64,000 nucleotides of DNA. It comes from Actinomadura barringtoniae. Its GTDB lineage: Bacteria > Actinomycetota > Actinomycetes > Streptosporangiales > Streptosporangiaceae. Where the stretch lies: the NCBI RefSeq assembly GCF_017573505.1, contig NZ_JAGEOJ010000003.1, forward strand, positions 434,001 through 498,000, in the 5' to 3' direction. Positions 58,813 through 64,000 of this stretch are shown here, piece after piece (the stretch's first letter is position 1; each line of letters begins with the position of its first letter). A program made the position numbers and the translations under genes. Under the pieces are notes generated by a model. That model saw only the letters and a list, made by a program, of their open reading frames with translations, was not told where the DNA came from and ran no database searches.

Positions 58813-61800
58813 GTGCGACTGCCGGAGCATCTGGAATCGCTGGTCACCGATGAGCCGGTCCTGGACGTCTATGCGCACGGTCCCTGGCGCGTGCCGGACG
58901 GCCTCTACGACGAGATCCGCGAGCGCCTGGACCGGCTGGTGGCCGATCCGCGCTGCGAGCACCTCACCGCCGACCGGCACGGGATGCTGGCCACCCCCGC
59001 GTCCCTGGTGGTCGCCGATCTGCTGCTCACCATCGACTTCCTGACCGGGTCGGCGGCGATCGTCGCGGGCTCGCAGGCGGCACTGTCCGGGCACCTGTTC
59101 GGCCACTACTACAGCGAGAAGCCCGACACCTTCCGCGAGCCCGCGTCCTGGGGCGCGGGCTCCGGCTCGTTCCGGCCGATGGACTGGCTGCGGGACGCGC
59201 CCGACCAGAGCCTGGCCATGCCGCTGTACCGCGAGTCGCTGGACATCTTCGAGGGCCTGGAGCCGCTGGAGAAGCGGCGGCAGGCGATGATCCGGCTGTT
59301 CGACGACCCGCCGCCCGACCTCGACCTGGACGCCTCGTCCGCCGACCAGCAGGCCCTGTGGGCCGCCCGCGCCGACGACGAGACCCTCGCCGCGCTGCCC
59401 GAGCTCACCGGCCCGATCGGCTACCTGGAGTGGGTGTGCGCGGGGCTGCTGCCCGTGCACGAACGGCTCCTGGAGGTCGCGCCGCACGACCAGCCCGAGC
59501 TCACCCTCTTCGCCAACCTCGTTCTGCAGGCCGAGCTCACCGAGGTCCCCGCCGAACTGGCCGTCGTCCTCGGCGCCGACCGTTACGGCGAGCTGCTGGA
59601 ACGGTTCGCGGCCGCACGGGCCACGTTCAAGCCGAACGAGTGGTTCCAGGAGTCGCGGTCGTGGCTGAGCCGCTGCCTGGGCGCGGGCGAGGCCGACGCG
59701 TGCCGCGCCTGGCTCGACATGACGGTCCGCTTCACCGGCATCGTGCAGGGCCTCCCGGAGGAGGTGACCGCGCCGAACCCCGTGTGGATCCCGGTCAACC
59801 AGTTCCAGACCGACCTGCGCCGCCTCTTCACGCCCCGCCGCCGCGTCGTCAACCCGCTGGCCGCCTCGCTGAGCAAGAGCGCCGCCCCGTCCCGCCCGGC
59901 CCGCAAGCAGGAGGTCGGCTCCGGCCTGGTCGGCCAGCCCGAGGTGGTCGCGGCGCTGGAGGAGATCGCCGCCGGCGGCCCGCCCGTACGGCTGCTGCTG
60001 GTCGGCCCGGACGGCACCGGCAAGCGCGACGCCGCGCAGGAGATCGCCAGGCTGCTCCAGGAACGCGGCATCAGCGGCCCGCCCGTCTGGCTGGCCGACG
60101 ACTTCTTCGCCGGCAAGACCGTGTCCGCGGCCACCAACAACATCTACATCGACGCGCGCGACTGCAACGGCTCCAACCTCATGGTGATCGACGGGCTGGA
60201 CGACATGTCCCGCGATCCCCGCAGCGGCGAGGCCATGCTGGAGGAGCTCCACCGTTCCCTCGACGTCTTCGAGGACCTGCACGTCGTCGCCCTGTGCGAG
60301 CCCGGCGGCGACGAACGCGTCCGCGAGGTCAACCCGGGCCTGTCGCTGCGCTTCAAGGTCGCCCGTACACAGCCGTTCACCGCCGAGGGCTACGCCGAGC
60401 TGTTCAGCCGGGCGCTGCACGAGCGCGGCGCGCGGGCCCACAAGCACGCGCTCACCGCCGCCGGTCGCCTGCTGTCGGCCACCCCGCCCGTACGGAACCT
60501 GCGCAACGCCCGCATGGCCCACCGCCTCGCCGATCTCGTCGTCGAGTCCGTACGGAAGCACACCGAGACCGGCGCCGAGCTGGTCGTGAAGCGCGCCGAC
60601 ATCCCCGCCACGTTCGACGCCGCGGGCACCTCCGGCGACCCGCGCGCCGAGCTGGCCGCGATGACGGGCCTGGCGACCGTCAAGCACGAGATCGACCTGA
60701 TGGTGGCCAGCGCCCAGGCCGCCAAGCTCCGCCGCGACTCGGGCCTGCCGGTCTCGTCCCCCGCCCGCCACATGGTCTTCACCGGCAACCCTGGCACGGG
60801 CAAGACCGCCGTCGCCCGACTCCTGGCCCGCATCTACAAGGACCTCGGAACGCTGCCGTCCGGCCACCTCGTCGAGGTGTCCCGCGCCGAACTCGTCGGC
60901 GAGTACATCGGCGAGACCGCCGTGAAGACCCGCGCCGTCGTCCAGCGCGCCGTCGGCGGCGTGCTGTTCATCGACGAGGCCTACTCCCTCACCTCCTCCG
61001 ACTACGACGGCGACTACGGCTCCGAGGCCATCGCCGAACTGGTCAAGATGATGGAGGACCACCGCGACGACCTCGTCGTCATCGTCGCGGGCTACGACCG
61101 CGAGATGCGCCGCTTCATCGGCTCCGACCCCGGTCTGGCCTCCCGCTTCCCCACCACGATCCGCTTCCCCGACTTCACCGACGACGAGCTCACCGAGATC
61201 TTCACCTCCATGGCCTCCCAGGCCGGCCTGGACGTCACCGCCGAGGCCCGCCACCGCATCGCCGACCTGCTGCGCCGCGCACCCCGAGGCCGCTCGTTCG
61301 GCAACGCCCGCCTGATGCGCAACCTCTGCGAACGCACCACCGCCCTCCAGTCCCGCCGCGTCGTCTCCAAGAAGCGGGTCACCCCCGCCGAGCTGTCCGC
61401 CCTGCTCCCCGAGGACTTCCCGGCCTCCCTCATGGGTGACACTCCTGTGCCCTCCTCCGGCGACCCCATCGCCGAACTCGAATCCCTGATCGGCCTCGAC
61501 GCGGTCAAGGAAGAGGTACGCAAGCTGGTCGCCGAGGCCCGCAGCCAGGACCTGCGCCGCGCCGCCGGGCAGCCCCAGTCGTTCCCCACCCGGCACATGC
61601 TCTTCACCGGCAACCCCGGCACCGCCAAGACCACCGTCGCCCGCCTGATCGCGCGCATCTACGCCCAGCTGGGCCTGCTGTCCTCAGGCCACCTGGTCGA
61701 GGTCGGCCGCAGCGACCTGATCGGCCCCTACCTCGGCCAGACCGCCCCCAAGGTCCAGGCGGCCGTCGAACAGGCCCTGGGCGGCGTCCTGTTCATCGAC

Positions 61801-62286
61801 GAGGCCTACTCCCTCACCACCGACCGCGACACCTACGGGCAAGAGGCGATCTCCGTCCTCGTCAAGCTCATGGAGGACTACCGGGGCGACCTGCTGGTCA
61901 TCGCCGCCGGTTACGAACGCGAGATGACCGCGTTCATGAAGGCCAACTCGGGCCTTGAGTCCCGCTTCGCCAAGCGCCTCCCCTTCCCCGACTACGCCGA
62001 CAACGAGCTCGTCGCCATCTTCGAGCACCTGGCCGCCGCCGAAGGCTTCACCCTCGCCGACGGTCTCCCCGGCGAACTCCGCAACCGCCTCCGCGGCACC
62101 TCCCGCGGCCCCGCGTTCGGCAACGGCCGCCTGATGCGCAACCTCCTGGACGCCGCCGTCGCCAACCAGAGCCAGCGCATCACCACCGCCGCGAGCCCCA
62201 CCGACGCCGAGGTCCTCACCCTGCACCCCGAGGACCTCCCGCCATCCCCGGCCCCCGACTCGAACCACTATGGCCTCTACCTCTGA
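58813..62286 (+). CDS. Three-module AAA+ ATPase, SpoVK/EccA/CbbX-like
   Basis: A 1157-residue protein. The first 330 residues are helical and Trp/Leu-rich without a known motif. Module 1 (about 395-570) has a degenerate Walker A (VGPDGTGKRDAAQEIARLLQ) and MVIDGLDDMS. Module 2 has Walker A FTGNPGTGKTAVARLLARIY (about 655) and Walker B VLFIDEAYSL. Module 3 has GNPGTAKTTVARLIARIYAQ (about 932), where the Gly before Lys is Ala, and VLFIDEAYSLT. Each of modules 2 and 3 ends with sensor-2 Arg motifs (RNLCERTT, RNLLDAAV). The CbbX/SpoVK clade includes EccA of type VII secretion. The GTG follows GGGGAGG. Confidence 0.88.
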   Translation: MRLPEHLESLVTDEPVLDVYAHGPWRVPDGLYDEIRERLDRLVADPRCEHLTADRHGMLATPASLVVADLLLTIDFLTGSAAIVAGSQAALSGHLFGHYYSEKPDTFREPASWGAGSGSFRPMDWLRDAPDQSLAMPLYRESLDIFEGLEPLEKRRQAMIRLFDDPPPDLDLDASSADQQALWAARADDETLAALPELTGPIGYLEWVCAGLLPVHERLLEVAPHDQPELTLFANLVLQAELTEVPAELAVVLGADRYGELLERFAAARATFKPNEWFQESRSWLSRCLGAGEADACRAWLDMTVRFTGIVQGLPEEVTAPNPVWIPVNQFQTDLRRLFTPRRRVVNPLAASLSKSAAPSRPARKQEVGSGLVGQPEVVAALEEIAAGGPPVRLLLVGPDGTGKRDAAQEIARLLQERGISGPPVWLADDFFAGKTVSAATNNIYIDARDCNGSNLMVIDGLDDMSRDPRSGEAMLEELHRSLDVFEDLHVVALCEPGGDERVREVNPGLSLRFKVARTQPFTAEGYAELFSRALHERGARAHKHALTAAGRLLSATPPVRNLRNARMAHRLADLVVESVRKHTETGAELVVKRADIPATFDAAGTSGDPRAELAAMTGLATVKHEIDLMVASAQAAKLRRDSGLPVSSPARHMVFTGNPGTGKTAVARLLARIYKDLGTLPSGHLVEVSRAELVGEYIGETAVKTRAVVQRAVGGVLFIDEAYSLTSSDYDGDYGSEAIAELVKMMEDHRDDLVVIVAGYDREMRRFIGSDPGLASRFPTTIRFPDFTDDELTEIFTSMASQAGLDVTAEARHRIADLLRRAPRGRSFGNARLMRNLCERTTALQSRRVVSKKRVTPAELSALLPEDFPASLMGDTPVPSSGDPIAELESLIGLDAVKEEVRKLVAEARSQDLRRAAGQPQSFPTRHMLFTGNPGTAKTTVARLIARIYAQLGLLSSGHLVEVGRSDLIGPYLGQTAPKVQAAVEQALGGVLFIDEAYSLTTDRDTYGQEAISVLVKLMEDYRGDLLVIAAGYEREMTAFMKANSGLESRFAKRLPFPDYADNELVAIFEHLAAAEGFTLADGLPGELRNRLRGTSRGPAFGNGRLMRNLLDAAVANQSQRITTAASPTDAEVLTLHPEDLPPSPAPDSNHYGLYL

Positions 62287-62373
62287 CATCTCTCCCAATC
62301 ACCTAACTCTTTCCGCACGAGACATGACTAGACTCGTCAGAACCGGGTGTTACGCACCGCTTTGAGGAGATCG

Positions 62374-64000
62374 GTGTCCGATCGCAACTGGCAGCACGAC
62401 GTGCTGCACGAGCTCGAGGCACTCGATACCGGCCTGACCCCGCCCAGCCCGCGCCCCGAGACCGTTCCCCTCCGCGGCCCCGAACCCCCGCACGATCTGG
62501 CCCCCATGCTGGACCTCTCGGAGACCTTCAAGGTCCCCTCCAGCGAAGCTCCCGCCACGCCTGCAACTTCTCACCCCCACATCCCCGTACCGCCGCCCGC
62601 AGGCACCCCGGCACGCGCCAACACGCCCTGGCCCACCGCCCCGGCGCCGACGCAACCCGCGCCCCAACTGGCGCCAGCCCCGGCCCCCGCACCCGCCTCC
62701 TGGCCCTCCCCCGCCCAACCAGCCGCCGCGCACCTGCCCCCGCAGACCCCCTCGGTCGCGTACGGCCAGCACCCCACTTCCCCTCCCGCTCCCACCGCGC
62801 CGCCACCTGCGCCCTCGTTCCCGCAGAACGTCAACGGCCTCCCCGCGCCCCCACCGCCCGCCGCCACTCCACCCGCAGCCGCCCAGCCGCCCCTGCCCGC
62901 GCTCAGCCAGGAACCCGCAACCGCACCAGACCACCCGCCCGCCCCCGCGCCCGGTCACCGGGGCGCACCCGGCCTACCCGCGTACGGACAAGCGAGCCCG
63001 AACGCCCACCCGCCACAGCCCAACGCAGCCGAGACCGCAACCGGGCCAGGAAGCAACGTCGCCCCTGCCGAGCAAGTCCCATGGCAGGAGCAGCGCCCAG
63101 CCCAGCAGGCGCCGCGTGCCCCGAAGGCCGCCCCGCAGCCTGCAGCACTACCCGCACCCGCGCCTCAGCCCGCGCCAGCACCCGCACCTCAGCCCGTAGT
63201 GCCGCCCGCGTCTCAGTCCGCGCCGCCTGCAGCTCAGCCCGCAGCACTTGCCGCGCCCGCGGCTCACCCCACAGCCGCACCACAGCCTGTAGCGCCGCCC
63301 GCACCTGAGTCCACGCCGCAGCCCGCACCCGCGCCTCAGCCTGCGCTGTCACCCGCGCCACAGCCCACGCCCGCAGCTGCGCCGCCAATCGTTGCGGCCC
63401 TGCCCGCTGTACGCAGCGTCCCCGAGCCACCGTCGGCCGCCGCCCCGTCCGGCCCGCCACCCACGGCACCACGTTCGCTCCCGCCCGGCCGGCAGCACGC
63501 AGGTCCCGTCTACGGTCAGCCTCCTGCGGCCGCGCACGGACAAGCGCAGGCGAACGTCCACGCGTCCCAGCCCAACGCCCTGCCCCAGCCCACGCAGCCG
63601 AACGTGATCCAGGGGACAGCGGGCACCAGCGTCGTCCCGGCCGCGCAGTCGCCGGCGCGAGAGCAGCGGCCAGGCCCGCGTCCCCAACCCGCGCCGGGCG
63701 CAGGTCAGCCCACGCCTCAGCTACCGGCCGGCCCGCCTCCTGCAGCACCAGGCTCACTCCAGCCCACCTCCCCCTCCACCGCGCAGCCCACTCAACAGAC
63801 GACCCCCGTGTACGGCCAGGAGGCTCGTGCGCACGGGCAAGCGCGCACGAACGCCCACGCGTCTCTTCCCAACGCCCTGCCCGCTGGCCCAGCCCAACCC
63901 GTTCACCACAACGCGAACGAGGGGGCTGCGGGGTCCAGCATCGTTCCGGCTGCGCAAGCACCATCGCGAGGGGGTCAGCCGTCCGCGTCTCCTCCTACGT
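62374..64000 (+). CDS. Pro/Ala/Gln-rich repetitive protein (3' partial)
   Basis: A GTG start after GAGGAG opens a frame (VSDRNWQHDVLHELEALDTG) that is uninterrupted to the end of the window (about 542 codons) and continues beyond it. The first 50 residues are a non-repetitive acidic/aromatic head; the rest is disordered Pro/Ala/Gln sequence with a recurring block of type YGQ...AHGQA.N.HASQPNALP...SVVPAAQ (near 62985, 63511 and 63811). The gene is 88 nt after the AAA gene on the same strand. A Pro-rich N-terminus followed by a MinD/EspI-like ATPase is a known layout in type VII loci, but no ATPase motif is within view. The codon bias is C/G at third positions, consistent with coding. Confidence 0.75.
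   Translation, partial: MSDRNWQHDVLHELEALDTGLTPPSPRPETVPLRGPEPPHDLAPMLDLSETFKVPSSEAPATPATSHPHIPVPPPAGTPARANTPWPTAPAPTQPAPQLAPAPAPAPASWPSPAQPAAAHLPPQTPSVAYGQHPTSPPAPTAPPPAPSFPQNVNGLPAPPPPAATPPAAAQPPLPALSQEPATAPDHPPAPAPGHRGAPGLPAYGQASPNAHPPQPNAAETATGPGSNVAPAEQVPWQEQRPAQQAPRAPKAAPQPAALPAPAPQPAPAPAPQPVVPPASQSAPPAAQPAALAAPAAHPTAAPQPVAPPAPESTPQPAPAPQPALSPAPQPTPAAAPPIVAALPAVRSVPEPPSAAAPSGPPPTAPRSLPPGRQHAGPVYGQPPAAAHGQAQANVHASQPNALPQPTQPNVIQGTAGTSVVPAAQSPAREQRPGPRPQPAPGAGQPTPQLPAGPPPAAPGSLQPTSPSTAQPTQQTTPVYGQEARAHGQARTNAHASLPNALPAGPAQPVHHNANEGAAGSSIVPAAQAPSRGGQPSASPPT

Noticed and set aside
58531..61596. 1021-codon minus-strand frame opposite the AAA gene
   Set aside because: Gly/Ala/Leu/Val/Arg-rich shadow without domain, opposite a strongly supported AAA protein.
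62903..63964. Minus-strand frame of 353 codons opposite the Pro-rich protein
   Set aside because: Arg/Trp/Gly-rich shadow; the plus frame has a ribosome site, C/G third positions and repeated modules.

Overview
The window is high-GC actinobacterial chromosome. GTG/TTG starts, GC-rich third codon positions and lineage markers (a DUF574-type SAM methyltransferase, an XRE regulator with a DUF5753-like tail, an AfsR/SARP regulator, an ECF sigma factor with a SnoaL tail, FAAL and MmpL lipid genes, a SpoVK/EccA-like AAA protein) point to a mycelial actinomycete. Actinomadura or another Thermomonosporaceae/Streptosporangiales member is my best guess, not proven. I see no rRNA, tRNA, CRISPR array, IS element or prophage.

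Layout. 1-7.3 kb is the edge of a polyketide cluster: a partial ketosynthase with a degenerate acyltransferase, a FabG-like reductase, an MFS exporter, an AfsR-type regulator and a LuxR-type regulator. 7.3-12.1 kb holds an operon of heme-oxygenase-like diiron enzyme, nitroreductase and MFS, a LysR gene, and a divergent MFS gene; the LysR/MFS intergenic region carries twin palindromes. 12.1-16.9 kb holds a beta-lactamase-fold hydrolase with an operator-rich promoter, a methyltransferase, an XRE regulator and an aldo-keto reductase. 17-21.6 kb has a polytopic membrane protein, an AhpD-like protein divergent from an ECF sigma gene, a permease convergent with that sigma gene, and an Lrp regulator.

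21.6-25.6 kb is the most unusual locus: a tight minus-strand operon of a truncated adenylate-forming pseudoenzyme, LysR, an M50 metalloprotease with a PqqD-like N-terminus, an unlisted 20-residue peptide gene and an MccB/PaaA-like ThiF enzyme with an RRE-like N-terminus. It looks like a minimal RiPP (modified peptide) pathway. The protease stop and peptide start overlap (ATGA), and all genes lie within 0-13 nt of each other.

25.7-35.1 kb carries AraC and TetR regulators and a four-gene MacB/FtsX-type ABC exporter. 35.2-41.2 kb has DoxX, an alpha/beta hydrolase, a FAAL-desaturase pair and a secreted lipase. 41.4-45.5 kb is an MmpL transporter with a two-component system. 45.8-53.1 kb has secreted proteins, two DJ-1/PfpI-family proteins, an amidase, a PLP-dependent dehydratase and an O-methyltransferase. 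53.3-55.1 kb has a group-2 sigma factor divergent from a TetR gene with a shared operator/promoter. 55.2-58.6 kb is pyruvate carboxylase. 58.8-64 kb has a three-module AAA protein followed by a very Pro/Ala-rich repetitive ORF that runs off the end, possibly the edge of a type VII secretion-like locus.
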